Assembly: GCA_963930645.1 (NCBI GenBank)
Contig: OZ005648.1
Coordinates: forward strand, 249,651,436 to 249,715,435
Reading direction: 5' to 3'
Origin: Salticus scenicus
Lineage: Eukaryota > Arthropoda > Arachnida > Araneae > Salticidae
Length of the DNA stretch: 64,000 bases
Shown: piece after piece, positions 1-10,845 of the stretch
How the letters are laid out: every line of letters begins with the position of its first letter
How positions within the stretch are numbered: the stretch's first letter is position 1
The notes under the pieces: model-generated
Told to the model about the DNA's origin: nothing
Seen by the model: the letters and a program-made list of their open reading frames with translations, nothing else
Database searches by the model: none
Translations under genes and position numbers: made by a program

Positions 1-874
1 ATTTCACCAACTTTGGAAAATTTTAGCAAATGGGCATTTTCTATTTATTTTCATCTTAAAATATTTATTTATTTTATCTTATCTTTATTTTATCTTATTT
101 ATTTTCATCATTTAAATTCCATATACTTTGATTTAAAATAAGTTAAGTAAAACTTAAATGATTATACAAGTGTCCTTTTTTTTGGGGGGGGGGGAGGGGG
201 TAAATATTTGGGAAACGTTGTTAGATATTTCGTGCCAGAACAGTACTCTACACCGTTTTAAATCTATATTTAAAAATATTTCAATATGAAATAACCATTA
301 TATCGAAGTAAAATGTTTTAATCTATTTTAAAAATTGTTTTTTTTTAGACACTATTATGAATCTCAGATTGTATGAAATGAGATTAAAAGTGCTTGTACA
401 AAATAGTTTAACTATATATATAAAAAAAAAAAAAAAAAAAAGAAGCTTTTAGTTTGCTTTCATATTTTAAATGAAAGTATTGATATTATGTTTTGCCTCT
501 TAAATAGTGTAATAAATGACAAATATTTGCTTAAAAGTAAAAAATCTTGGCCCTTATAGAAAGAGCTTTTAAAAAAGCAAATATAAAATTTTGCAAATAT
601 ATATTTGAAAGAAATTAGTACAGAACAAAAAAGTGAAACCTTTTATTAAATTTACCACATATTATTCTTTAAAAACATTTTCTTGCTAAAAATCTAAAAA
701 TAACATGTTGTTTTAGTACATTTACTTTAATTACATATTTTTCTAAGGAGAAAGGGTAGATTTGATTGGTTCGTAATATATGGAGAAAGTAAAAGAAGTA
801 GATATGTAAGATAATAAGTAGTATTATGGAAACTTGCAGCCAAATCATCTAAAAAATTAAAATGCTGATTATTA
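1..874. other. AT-rich noncoding DNA, no gene seen
   Basis: The stretch is AT-rich with no long ORF. It contains a poly(T) run that passes directly into a poly(G) run at about 177-199 and a poly(A) run near 423-440. I see no RNA gene or transposon end here. Confidence 0.6.
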
Positions 875-1544
875 TTTTCCGAACATACATATGTAAAGGA
901 AGTATTGTAATCCTGCCAGAAATTCGACTTTGAGATCTTGATGTGTTTACACGTTTTGATGTTCCCTGAATTCATATTTGTTAGTTTTACGATGATGTAT
1001 GCATGTATGTGTGAATGTATGTGAGTGAACAAGATAGCGTCTAAACACTTTGTTCAAATAAGCTGAAAGTTGGTACGTATGTTACAGGTCACCGTAGCAC
1101 AAAGCTTATTGATTTTGGTGAATCGAACAATTATAGTTTCTTTTTTTTTTTTTTACAGAGGCACAAAGAAAAATTCTTTATCATTATGGTCTATGGGCCC
1201 AATTTTATTAAAGTGCGATAGCGTCTAAATACCTCATTCGATTGAGCTGCAAATTTATACACTTGCGTTTTAAGTTACTGTCATACGAACTGTATAGATA
1301 TCGATGAATCTAACACTATTAACTTTTTCACAGGGACAAAAAGAAAAATCCCTTATCATTATAGCCTATGGGCTCCAATTTTTTAATATAAATAAAATAA
1401 GAGAAGTCGTTAAATTAAACAAATTGCTATATAAAGAAAAATACTCAAACACCAACGTATTGTTCATTTAACGACTTTTCTTACTTTATTTATACAACAG
1501 TTAATTACTTAATGTTCCGAAAGTCGAGTGGAGTCACTCCAGAT
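875..1544 (+). mobile_element. HP-family non-autonomous element (Helentron/DINE-1-like), copy d
   Basis: The 5' end is an imperfect hairpin (TTCC...GGAA, about 877-900) followed by AGTATTGTAATC. A block then carries the family signature of an ACACGTTTTGATGTTCCCTGA-type stretch (about 950-972) and a degenerate GT-rich stretch. The 3' end is GTTCCGAAAGTCG (about 1514-1526) followed by a small hairpin AGTG-GAGT-CACT (1527-1538). Inside are two direct repeats about 175 bp apart (around 1155-1235 and 1330-1376) that share the text 'aaagaaaaat..cttatcattat'. The element at 30192-31193 is the same family in inverted orientation with four such repeats. The family assignment rests on shared ends and internal order, not on a database match. 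Confidence 0.6.
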
Positions 1545-2408
1545 TTTTTATATTGATATTTTCTCCAAGTTTTGAAAACGTTTATGAATGGTATTTCGTA
1601 TTAATTTTCAACAATATTTTTGTCTTATTTCTAGTTCATTTAAGGAAAATAGAATTCAAATTAAATAAAACTTACAAAAATAAAAATGTGATTTTTCTAA
1701 ATTTATTTTTATTTTTATTACTTTTTAATTTTTCATAACAACGTGCAGTTTTGACAAAATATTATTATTTGATATTTAAAATTTTTCTGTTTGTTATAAA
1801 CTTACGAAAATTTTCTTCAAAAATTTTTTTAGTAATTGTCTCAAGGCGCAAACCTTTCTTTGATTATTATTATTATTATTCTGAATAATTTTTTTGAAAA
1901 ATTTGCTCTACTGTGGGCAGAATAAATGTTTTTCTCTATTTCATTCTAAAATATTCCAATAGTGTTGATGAATTTTCCTCTGTTTTTTTTTTTCGTATTA
2001 AATAGAATTTCGCTCTATATGTACATAATCAAATCTGATAAGAATATAGTATAGCTGCTAAATTCTACGTTTTCATGCTACTGGTAGATATAATGCAAAG
2101 CTTTTATAATTATTTTTAATAGTTTTCCATGTTTAAGGGGACTTTAAAGTGAAGCAAATTTTAATTTGTATCACTCAAGATTTCATATATAGAAGCTTAT
2201 ATTTCCATTTAATATTTATAAATTAAACAATATTATGTTTTCTCAATAAAATCGATATTCAGGCAACAAATCTTATGGTTTTTGACATATTGTTTTAGAT
2301 TTAAAATTTTTAAATTGCGTTTTCCCAATTTTTTTTTTTTTTTTTTCATGAAGTCATGGTTTCTGAAATGCTAAAAATTCTACAGATATCTAAGAAAGGG
2401 CTTTTTCA
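1545..2408. other. AT-rich spacer, no gene seen
   Basis: AT-rich DNA with a short ATT repeat near 1866-1880 and several poly(T) runs. Short ORFs here have no recognisable domain and are biased to F/L/I/N/K as expected from AT-rich noncoding sequence. Confidence 0.6.
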
Positions 2409-2532
2409 CTTTCTCTTACCCATAAGGTAGAGAAAGTACTGTTTTTGGGTCAAATTTTCGAATGCGAGATTTTGTTATATTTACACGTTTTGTGGTCCCC
2501 TGAATACGAAAATCATGTTTTTAGCAAATGGT

Positions 2533-2571
2533 CTGTGTGTGTGTGTGTGTGTGTTTGTGTGTCTGTCTGTC
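2533..2571. repeat. (GT)n / (CTGT)n microsatellite
   Basis: A run of about 9-10 GT dinucleotides is followed by three to four CTGT units. It lies inside HP copy a. A microsatellite at the same internal position occurs in the other HP copies. Confidence 0.85.
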
Positions 2572-2849
2572 TGTTATCAGCATATCTCAAAAACAAATTA
2601 TGGCAGAAAGTTCAAACTTGGTATTCTAAATGTGTATCATATAGGGATGCTACAGTAAGCTTTTCGTTAAGATCAAGCAAATGGTTCGTGTACAGGGACA
2701 ATCAAGAGAATTCTAATACATTACGTCTATGGGGGAAATTGCAGGTAAGTAGAGTTTGACATCTATAGACTGCACTAAACCATATGAAACGAATATATAT
2801 TTTTTTATAATGGAGATAGTTAACTGGGAAAAAAAATTGTGTATATAGG

Positions 2850-2905
2850 AGCCTCGCCTCCCCCCCCCTCCTGGGGGGGGGGAAGTCCCCCCCTCGAGGG
2901 GAGTA
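2850..2905. repeat. C/G homopolymer hairpin block
   Basis: Runs of 7-8 C are followed by a run of about 10 G and another run of C. They can fold into nested G:C hairpins, and the G run could join a G-quadruplex-like structure. Equivalent blocks occur in HP copy b near 33095-33130 and 33570-33612. Confidence 0.6.
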
Positions 2906-3059
2906 AATTTTCATGATGGGTATCTTTCAAAAGAGCTCGCCAATACCTTTAAAACGAATGGTTGAATCGATCTGCGATAATTTAAAACAAAGTTATCGAT
3001 TTTTTTTTTTTTTTTTTTTTACTTTTAACGAAAAAAAACTTAAAAGAAAAAAAAACTTA

Positions 3060-3094
<35 letters not shown>

Positions 3095-3461
3095 ATAGAA
3101 TAAAATGGACTTTTTTTTTTAATTTGGTGTTATACTACTTCTCTAATATGGCAATCGTCTGCATTATCATAAAAGACAATTTTTTTAAATAATAATTTTA
3201 ATAAATTATTTTTTAATAACCGAATATTCTATATAAATGTAGGTGCATTAATGAAACGGGGGGTTGAGGGGGGCTGTAGCCCCCTCACATAGAACTAATT
3301 ATCATATAAAACTCTTCAGAAGCCTAATATGAATTGTTTAACACAGGTTTACATAACAGTACTCGTTATCTTATCTTTTAATCTGCAACCTGTATTTATA
3401 GTATTAAATTTCAGGGTAAGAGAAAGTCGTGTGAGTGACACACCAGATTATTCTATGTATA

Positions 3462-3640
3462 ATAGAACCTACTTGATGGATTTTGAAATTTTTTATTTAG
3501 TTAAAAAAAAATGTAGAAATCTGAAAAAAAGAAAAAAAAAAACATTTTTTTTTTTATGTTTTTATTTTTAATATTTTTGCTTTTAAAGATTTTGCAAAAT
3601 CCATTCCTAAATCTTTTAAGTAGGTTCTATTAAACATAAA
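3462..3640. repeat. Small foldback (inverted repeat)
   Basis: The left arm near 3470-3490 (TAATAGAACCTACTT, then GATGGATTTT) is matched in inverse by AAAATCCAT and AAGTAGGTTCTATTA near 3597-3634. It could be a short MITE that inserted beside HP copy a. The superfamily is unclear. Confidence 0.5.
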
Positions 3641-4480
3641 AATAAAAAGTATTTCCTTAAATATCTGTTGAAGTTTAAGCATTTTGAAGATCATGAATTC
3701 ATGAAAAAATGCAAACTGTTATAAAGAAATTTAAAGATTTCAAATCTGTAAAATATATATCAAACCCATAAGAATTGTTGCCTAAATACATATTTTATTG
3801 AACAATCCTAATGTAGTTGAATTTAGAAATATTAAATAGTGATGTAAGCTTGTATATAAAACTTTCATTTGTGCCAAGTCAAAAGTGATAAGTCCCCTTA
3901 AATAAGGTAAAAATTTCTATAAAATTGAAATAGTATTTAAAACGCGTAAAAGTTAGCAGCTATGATGTATTTATTTATAAAACAGTTAAAAAATTAGTTT
4001 TTTCTTTTTTCTTTTCTTTCTTTCTTTCTTTTTCTTTCTTTTTTTCTTTTTTCTTTTGGAATAATAATGATCTTACTTATCAAATTTCATAGTTTTGTGT
4101 GGTTACATTTTGCAAATTATAAGTTTTAATTGTTACACAAATAATCTATTTATTATGACGTATCTGCTATACTTAATTTCAAAGAAATACATCACTATAC
4201 CACTATATGTAATACCACTATAACTGAACATTATAGTGATTGTTTATAGATACATCTAGATAGATAAATTTTTTAAAACCACAAAAGGTAACTTTAAGAA
4301 TTATACTACAATAAAACACTGTTTGTGTGTGTCTCTCATGTCTTTAACATTGATATGTATTTTTAGTAAAGTCTTGATTCATTTCTATTCAATTTAATAC
4401 AAAACTTCTTCGTTGTATACGCCACGCAGTATCGGTTATATGTCCCACCTTTCGAAATTTCACAAAATTTCTCTACTAGT
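3641..4480. other. AT-rich spacer with (TTTC)n tract
   Basis: No gene is visible. A pyrimidine tract of TTTC/TTTTC units lies at about 3997-4060. The remainder is AT-rich with no recognisable element ends. Confidence 0.6.
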
Positions 4481-5206
4481 CCTTATTTTAACTTTGATGA
4501 ATATATGGACTGTAATGCGGATATTATGACTTCGGAATTATTCACAATCCATGAACTAATTGAAAACAAATTGTCTAAAGCTAGGTTTAATCTATGATAA
4601 TGTAGAATGTGAAGATGTTATTCCACTTTCTTTTAAAACACAATGGACTGCATGGAAAAACTTAAACTTACTTTGTTTGAAAAAATAATTGTACAGCATT
4701 TAATGAACTCAATTCAGTTCGCAATACAGTTTTCAATACGCACAGACAATCAGCACATCATGCCAGTATCAAAGATTTTTTAATGGAATTAAATAACCAC
4801 CTGTGTGGGTATGTGTGACATGAATCCCGTAATACTTAATATTAAAATTACATAATATATATAATTAATACTTAAAATATGTTCATATAGTATTCAAGAT
4901 TTGTAATGAAATTCTTAAGATATGAGATATATAATTAATACTCAAGCCATGCAGTAATGATATTATTTTTGTCACGTTAAATCTTTTTTAATTCAATTAT
5001 TATCTGCAAAGATAAATTCGATTATGAAATTATATGCCAGTTCTATCACAGACTTTATTAATTAGTATTTTCATCTAAATTTTGCTTCAGTGGCAATACA
5101 TTTGTTGTAATGTTTCATTTATTTCAATTATACGTCTTTTCATTTATATACCCTATTATGTCAGTCCCTCCCTCTAAAGAGGTATTAACGGTGCTTCACT
5201 GTACTA
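4481..5206 (+). pseudogene. Degenerate pogo/Tigger-like transposase C-terminus and element end
   Basis: Around 4490-4570 one reading frame gives FDEYMDCNADIMTSELFTIH followed by ELIENK. This resembles the acidic C-terminal tail of pogo/Tigger (CENP-B-like) transposases. Reading is interrupted by a stop (about 4596) and frameshifts, although DVIPLSFK-type text continues downstream. About 600 bp further on, GGTGCTTCACTG followed by TA (to about 5207) matches the terminal-repeat type CAGTgaAGCACC of the pogo-like element at 43999-44748. The 5' end was not located. The family call is from memory of the family's appearance, so confidence is limited. Confidence 0.4.
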
Positions 5207-5207
5207 T

Positions 5208-5866
5208 GACACAAGATGTTACAAAGGATGTTACAAAGGATATTTACAAAGGATGTTCATGAATATTTCTAGCAATTTTGAAAAACAGCACATGTAAACA
5301 AATAAAATGATTTTATTGTCTAACATACTTAATCGAATAAGAATTTATTAAACTATCATACTACCTCGTGATTTTTAAGATTAAACAAAAAATAAAATAA
5401 ATAAATATCAAGATTGATTTTGTTTCTTTCTTCTACCTCAATCTTTCATAGTCAAACCCAATCCATGAAAAAATTATAAAAACCTGGTTTTAAAAGTCCA
5501 TTTGCACATTAACCCACAGTATGATTGACTTATATAAGTTTATATGAAATAATCTAAATTCGAGTTTAATTTTTTTAACCTTAAAAAATATAACAGCTAA
5601 TTGAGAGATATAGTTGATAGCTTTATCCTTACCGGATTTGATATGGTAATATTGAATAAACTGGCAAAATGTCTCAAAAAAAAAAGTATATTATGGCTAT
5701 CACAAGATATTCTCCTACATTATTCGTATATAACAGTACTACTTACTGTTTGAAATGCACAAAAGTTTAATCGTATCTTCTCACTATAAAGATTTTGTAT
5801 ATGAAGTTTGGTGTAACTTTAATCAATAAATGTAATTTCATTCATGCAAAACAATAACAATAACAT
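5208..5866. other. AT-rich spacer with an HP-family end fragment
   Basis: No gene is visible. Around 5690-5850 is a decayed minus-strand 3' end of the HP family (ATTATGGCTATCACAAGATA..., compare TGTGGCCACCACAAGACTTT at 32891-32910), with some flanking family sequence. Confidence 0.45.
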
Positions 5867-6090
5867 CAGAAAACAGTTTTACAACCTGCTAATTACCTCT
5901 TATTAAGAGATAATTTATTTAATGATTAATTTATTAGAAATATGGCTAATTTTGTAGGTACCGTTTCAGTAACAGCCTAGTGGCATGACTTTTGCCATTA
6001 GGTAGTAAAGAACTACTTTTAATTCATATATTAAGAATTTCGCTAGCGTATGAAACCGAAACATACTTACATAAAATTCGTAAGTATATA
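5867..6090. repeat. Direct repeat, copy 1 (about 220 bp)
   Basis: The segment aligns in the same orientation with 6397-6612. Shared text includes ttattaagagataatttatt, the ttgtaggtacc box, tgacttttgccattag, and 'atgaaaccgaaa'. By eye roughly four in five bases agree. A (TA)n microsatellite follows at about 6079-6105. Confidence 0.7.
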
Positions 6091-6105
6091 TATATATATA
6101 TATAT
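6079..6105. repeat. (TA)n microsatellite
   Basis: About 12 TA units at the edge of direct repeat copy 1. Confidence 0.85.
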
Positions 6106-6396
6106 AAGATAAAGATAAAGAAAAAAGAACTGAAAAGATAAATAAAGAAATATATAAATAATAATCATATACTTATTTTAAAATATATTTTGATATATTT
6201 TTTCCTCGTTACAATAAGAAAAAAATCTATTGTTCTAGATAATACAGATCTTCAAGACGCATAAAAATATTTTTATTGTAACGAACAATGAATAGTTGAA
6301 ACAATTTCATAAAGGGAACTTTTAATCCAGCAGACTATCACGAATCCTAAAAAAAAATATTTTGGATAAATCATAAGTTAAAAATAGATTAATAAG

Positions 6397-6612
6397 AAAA
6401 CAATTATACAACTTGCTAATTGCCTGTTATTAAGAGATAATTTATTTAATGCTTCATTTATTAGAAACATGGTTAACTTTGTAGGTACCATTTCATTAAG
6501 AGCCCAGTGGCGTGACTTTTGCCATTAGATGGTGAAGATTCTCTTTTAACTTGTACATTAAAAGTTTCACTAACGAATGAAACCGAAATATACTTACGTA
6601 AAATTCATAAGG
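6397..6612. repeat. Direct repeat, copy 2 (about 220 bp)
   Basis: This is the partner of 5867-6090, about 525 bp downstream in the same orientation. No coding frame is shared, and I see no terminal repeats that would mark it as a mobile element. Confidence 0.7.
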
Positions 6613-7129
6613 AACTGACTGATTTCAGTCATAAGTTTTGCTACAATGTGTCGTGACGTTTTTGAAAGGATATCTATCCGATTCCTTTCATGTTCATTTA
6701 ACAAAGATAAATGTTCACCTTGTTCTTAATATCTCAGGATAACAGGAATTTAGAAAGCTTTACTACAAGATCATATTGTCTGATGATTTATGGCTTGTAT
6801 GCATATGATGTTTTAAGATAATCGAATATTAATTCTGGAAATATAGAAATGTATTTTTATTTCTTTTAAAATAAAAATCTGTTGTAGGGCTAAGTACTTT
6901 AATTGGATACTTGAAAAGAATTCAAACTGGAATTTCTGTTTGTTTTAAATATGAACTCATTAACATTTTGTAAAACTATGAAATCATCCACTTACTTTCA
7001 ACAAAAAACTTTAAAAACTTTTCAAAAGGGTGTTTAAACTTGTCCAGGTACCACTTGAGAACGGCTGTACCGAATTCAACTGTACTTGGCAGAAATTTAG
7101 ACCTTTACCCAAGTTAAAATTATATTTAT
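6613..7129. other. AT-rich spacer, no gene seen
   Basis: No recognisable feature. The short minus-strand ORF spanning about 7011-7208 has no recognisable domain and runs into the tandem repeat to its right. Confidence 0.55.
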
Positions 7130-8968
7130 CAACATTTTCGAAACAAAACACGTTTGTAAGCATAACTCGGCTCCAAATTGCTTCACAGTAAAAAAAAAAA
7201 TTGCGCATGGGGAGACTAGATATAGGTACAAATAAAACATTATCTGCGATTTAGGAATTTTCAATTTTTAAGAGAAGGCAGGGGGAAAATCAATTTTTGG
7301 CGGGAAATTTCGCAAATTCCTGATTTTTGAGTAGAACTTTACTAAAAATGGAACAAAGGTGTTGAAAAGAGGTATGCGACTTTCTTAGAAAATTTCCAAA
7401 AACACATTTTTTTTTTTTTTTTTTTTTTTTTTGTGACTTGCGATTTTTCTTTTTTTTTTCTTTTTTCTTTTTTTTTTAAGGGGAGGGGGATGGGGGGGGT
7501 CACGAGGGTGCTAAATCGAGACATCCTTTTTAGTGCTAAATTTGTCCTGAGAAATGTATGGGAGATGCTGTTACGAATTTTGGTGCTTGCATTGTTTATA
7601 TGTATCCAACACCTAAAGTAACGGGATTTATCGAAACTACCGCTGTTTATCCCCTTGGGTGGTGACAGAAGGCAGAAACACCTTTGTAAGCACAACTCGA
7701 CTCCAAATTACTTCACAGTGAAGAAATTGCACACGGGGAGACTACACATGAGTGCAAATAAAACACTATCTGTGATTTAAGAAATTTCAATTTTTAAGGG
7801 GAGGGAGGGAGGAAATTGATTTTTGGCGGGAAATTTTGCAAATTCTGGATTTTTGAGTAGAACTCTACCAAAAATGGAACAAAGATGTTGAAAACAATCA
7901 TGCGTCTTCTTTAGAATATTTCCAAAACAAAATATTGATTTTTTGTAATCTGCCATTTTTTTTTTTTTTTTTTTTTTTTTTGGGGGGGGGGGGGGAGGGG
8001 GTACGTGTTATGAAGTGCAAATTCGAGACACCCTTTTTAGCGCTAAATTTGTCCTGGGAAATTTATGAGAACTGCGGTCACAAAATTTGGGGCTTGGATT
8101 GTTTATATGTATGCGGCTTCTGTAGTAATCGAATTTATAGAAATTCTTCCTTCCCCCCTGGCGGGCAGGAAGCAAAAAATGTTTGCAAGCATAATTCGCC
8201 CTCAAATTACTTCACGGTGAAGAAATTGCTTATGAGGAGACTACACTTGGGTATAAATAAAACATTATGTACGGTTTTAGAATTCTTGATTATTAAAGAT
8301 GGGAGAGGAAACACCGTTTTCCGGAGGGAATTTTCAGAAATTCCTGATTTTTGAGAAAAACGGTACAAAGGTATTAAAAACAGACACGTGTCTTCTTTAG
8401 GATATTTCCAAATCACATTTTCGTTTTCATGTGATTTTCGACTTTTTTTTTTTTTTTTTTTTTTTTTTGGGGGGGGGGGGGTGTTACGAAGAAGAAAATT
8501 CGAGAGCCCTTTTTTAATGCTAAATTTGTCTTGGGAAATCTATGACCTTTGCGGTCACGAAATTTGGTACATAAATCGTTTATATGTATCCACTTATTGT
8601 AACGGAATCTTATGAAATTCCCCCTTACATCTCTTGGGATCGTGGGGCACGTGTAAAAGCATGTTTTCCCGTTTGCATTCGCCTTAAATTATCATAGAAT
8701 GGCGAATTTTGTGTATGGATGTTGATTAAGTGTACACATTATGTACTTTGGTGGCATTACGCAAAACTTCGAACCTACCCGCTGGAGTAGAGGAAGTAAG
8801 AAGCGGGTAAGTTGCTGCCGAAGGCACTGGGGACCTGGACTCTTCACACTTCGAACGAGAAAAACCTCTACCGAACACAGCAGGAACTTAGATTATTAAT
8901 AATGATATGGGATTTTGACAACTCATTTAAGTATAGTGAAGCCCAGCGAAGCGGGCAAAGCCAGCTAG
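7130..8968 (+). mobile_element. Helitron-like non-autonomous element H1
   Basis: The 3' end has a hairpin GCCC-AGCGAAGC-GGGC (about 8941-8955), then a short spacer and CTAG followed by T (8965-8969), as in canonical Helitron 3' termini. Internally there are a little over three tandem units of about 480-530 bp. Just before the 3' end is a segment GCTGCCGAAGGCACTGGGGA (about 8814-8833), also found in the other Helitron-like elements of this window. The 5' terminus is not clear and may be truncated near 7130. No Rep/helicase ORF is present. Confidence 0.6.
7140..8760 (+). repeat. Tandem array, units of about 500 bp (3+ copies)
   Basis: The landmark 'tttgtaagcataactcg' followed by 'ccaaattrcttcac' recurs near 7150, 7681, 8180 and, decayed, 8660. 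Each unit contains a poly(T) tract followed by a G-rich tract (about 7408-7496, 7957-7999, 8441-8481), then a conserved 'ctaaatttgtcctgggaaat' stretch. Short ORFs in the array on both strands are repeats of each other and have no protein-like domain. They are not annotated as genes. Confidence 0.8.
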
Positions 8969-9051
8969 TTACTGTTATTTATTTATTTATTTTGCATGTT
9001 ATTAAGAAAATATCAATACTTTCAAAAATTATTTCCATATTTACAAATTTT

Positions 9052-9092
<41 letters not shown>

Positions 9093-9454
9093 TAGGTAAC
9101 GTAATAAAATTTAATCTTAAAATTTAGCAATTAATAGAACTAAAACAATAACAGCACACAAAAATATATAGAACTGAATTTATCATAGAGGAAAGAATGA
9201 CACAAAATGTTGCGATATAGATTAAGAAACAATGAGTTACAATAGTAACTTAAAATACTTACGCCGACCTGAATGATAATAAAAAGGGACCATTAAACTT
9301 ATGAGAGAGAAAACAAATAATTAACTACAGAATTAATTGGATATAAATGCTTATATATATATATATATGATTTTTACGGCATTTGTTATTTCAAATTGTT
9401 ATCTCAGTGTCATCTGTTTCTTCTTTAACACCAGTTATCTTTTAAAACAAAATA
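8969..9454. other. AT-rich spacer with (TA)n
   Basis: Contains (TA)n microsatellites at about 9056-9087 and 9350-9368. No gene or element end is seen. Confidence 0.6.
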
Positions 9455-9605
9455 GTATGTTGAGGCCATCACAAAACTTTCTTCTACATCATTCTATATA
9501 ACAGAGTCATTTATTGTTTAAAGTGTGCAAAGTTATTCATAGCTTCTTCCAATAAAAATATTATGCTTGGGGTTTGGTGCAGTTTTAATGAACAGATGCT
9601 GAATA
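9455..9605 (-). mobile_element. HP-family 3'-end fragment
   Basis: TAGTATGTTGAGGCCATCACAAAACTTTCTTCTAC at the start corresponds to the inverted 3' end of HP copy b (32886-32918). About 130 bp of family-like sequence follows. The copy is truncated. Confidence 0.5.
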
Positions 9606-10684
9606 TAGCCATGATTCTTATATGTACTTATGTGAAAAATCGCAATAACAGCTCCCCTTATCGGCTGAAATTCCCCTAAATTAAGTCAGCATTCGTTTTC
9701 ATAACGATTAACTCACAAATCAAGTTTCCTGCATATAATAGGCGAAACGTAGCAAAACCTCGACGATAACTTCAGGGCCTCGAGCCCAATTCCTTCCCGA
9801 GATTCGGTGACTTTTTCTAGTGAATTTTGATCTTTTCCTTCTGGTGTTAGCCGGGTTTATTTTCTTCCCACACATTTCATTGTGAGTTTTTTTTCCTTCT
9901 CCTCCCATACTTTTTATGTAATTTTTTACACCGTGCACTCCACCCCCATCCACAGATACCCCAGAATTTGTATTATTTTTTAATATTTTTTATTTTATTT
10001 GTTTATTTATTGAAAATAATGCTTATATTAATAAGATATATTCTCAGAAGAATTTTTAATAGTAAAACTTATCGAAAATTTTACTATTACAAAAACAATA
10101 GTTAATTTAATATTCTTCGTTTTTTTACTACTCTAAGACATGATTACTCTTAATTAAAAAAGAGTTCAGAAAATGTTCTTTTAGAATATGACATTAGATT
10201 TATTATTTCCAGTGAAATGTACATAAATATGAGAAAGTACATGCAGAAATTTTAAATTCTGGTTTAAGAAAATGTCATCCGTGTAATTGTGTCAGCGATG
10301 GAAATAACTTTAAATTAACTTAGACGGATTAGCATAAAATTTCTGGCCATTCATTTTATTTTCTAATATATTTTTCTTGTATCGGTAAAAAATATCTTTC
10401 TTTTTTCTTCTGATTATTTCATTATTTTATTCTAATAAAACGTAAATTTAAAAGAGCATATAAGTGAATGTAGAATTTACATTAAATGACTATGAGTATT
10501 TTTTAATCTAATAGAACATTTGTCTAGAAAATTTATAATCTAGATTGCGTGGTTAACAATCCCGTTTTTCAATAGGTATTTCAATATTAATTCTGTACTT
10601 TTATACCTAAATGAGGAGATTCCGAAGCATAATTTAACCATTCGTTCAGATATGTTTAATAAATCATTAATATTGTATTGATTT
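9606..10684. other. AT-rich spacer with a moderately GC-rich patch
   Basis: A patch at about 9720-9960 is less AT-rich and holds a 77-codon minus-strand ORF with no recognisable domain. It is rich in basic residues and I do not call it a gene. The remainder is AT-rich without structure I could identify. Confidence 0.5.
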
Positions 10685-10845
10685 TATAATTAACAAAAAC
10701 TAGTATGCTGTGGCCATTACAAAACTTTCTTCTATGATATTCTGAACAGTACCACCTACCAGTTAACATGCACAAAACTTTAATGTATTTCACAAAAAAT
10801 ATTTCACATACGCAACTCGATGAATTAAAATATACAAATATAGGA
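10685..10845 (-). mobile_element. HP-family 3'-end fragment
   Basis: ACTAGTATGCTGTGGCCATT followed by ACAAAACTTTCTTCTA (about 10699-10734) matches the inverted 3' end of the HP family. The following sequence resembles that after 9455 and 53628. The copy is truncated. Confidence 0.5.

Larger units (their letters stand above)
2409..3446 (+). mobile_element. HP-family non-autonomous element, copy a
   Basis: The element starts with CTTTCTCTTACCC (2409-2421), which is also the left arm of a hairpin closed by GGTAGAGAAAG (about 2426-2436). It ends with the exact reverse complement GGGTAAGAGAAAG (3414-3426). A terminal hairpin GTGTG-AGTGA-CACAC follows (3429-3443). Internal order is: the signature near 2480-2520 (TTTACACGTTTTGTGGTCCC), a (GT)n/(CTGT)n microsatellite (2533-2571), and a G/C homopolymer hairpin block (about 2860-2900). 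Next comes a unit matching, in inverse orientation, the repeats at 32985-33180 and 33465-33660. Length is about 1.04 kb. No transposase is encoded. Confidence 0.7.

Noticed and set aside
7342..8615. Several 60-139 codon ORFs on both strands in 7.3-8.6 kb
   Set aside because: They are repeat copies of the same tandem unit, cross homopolymers, and change frame between units. No protein family signature.
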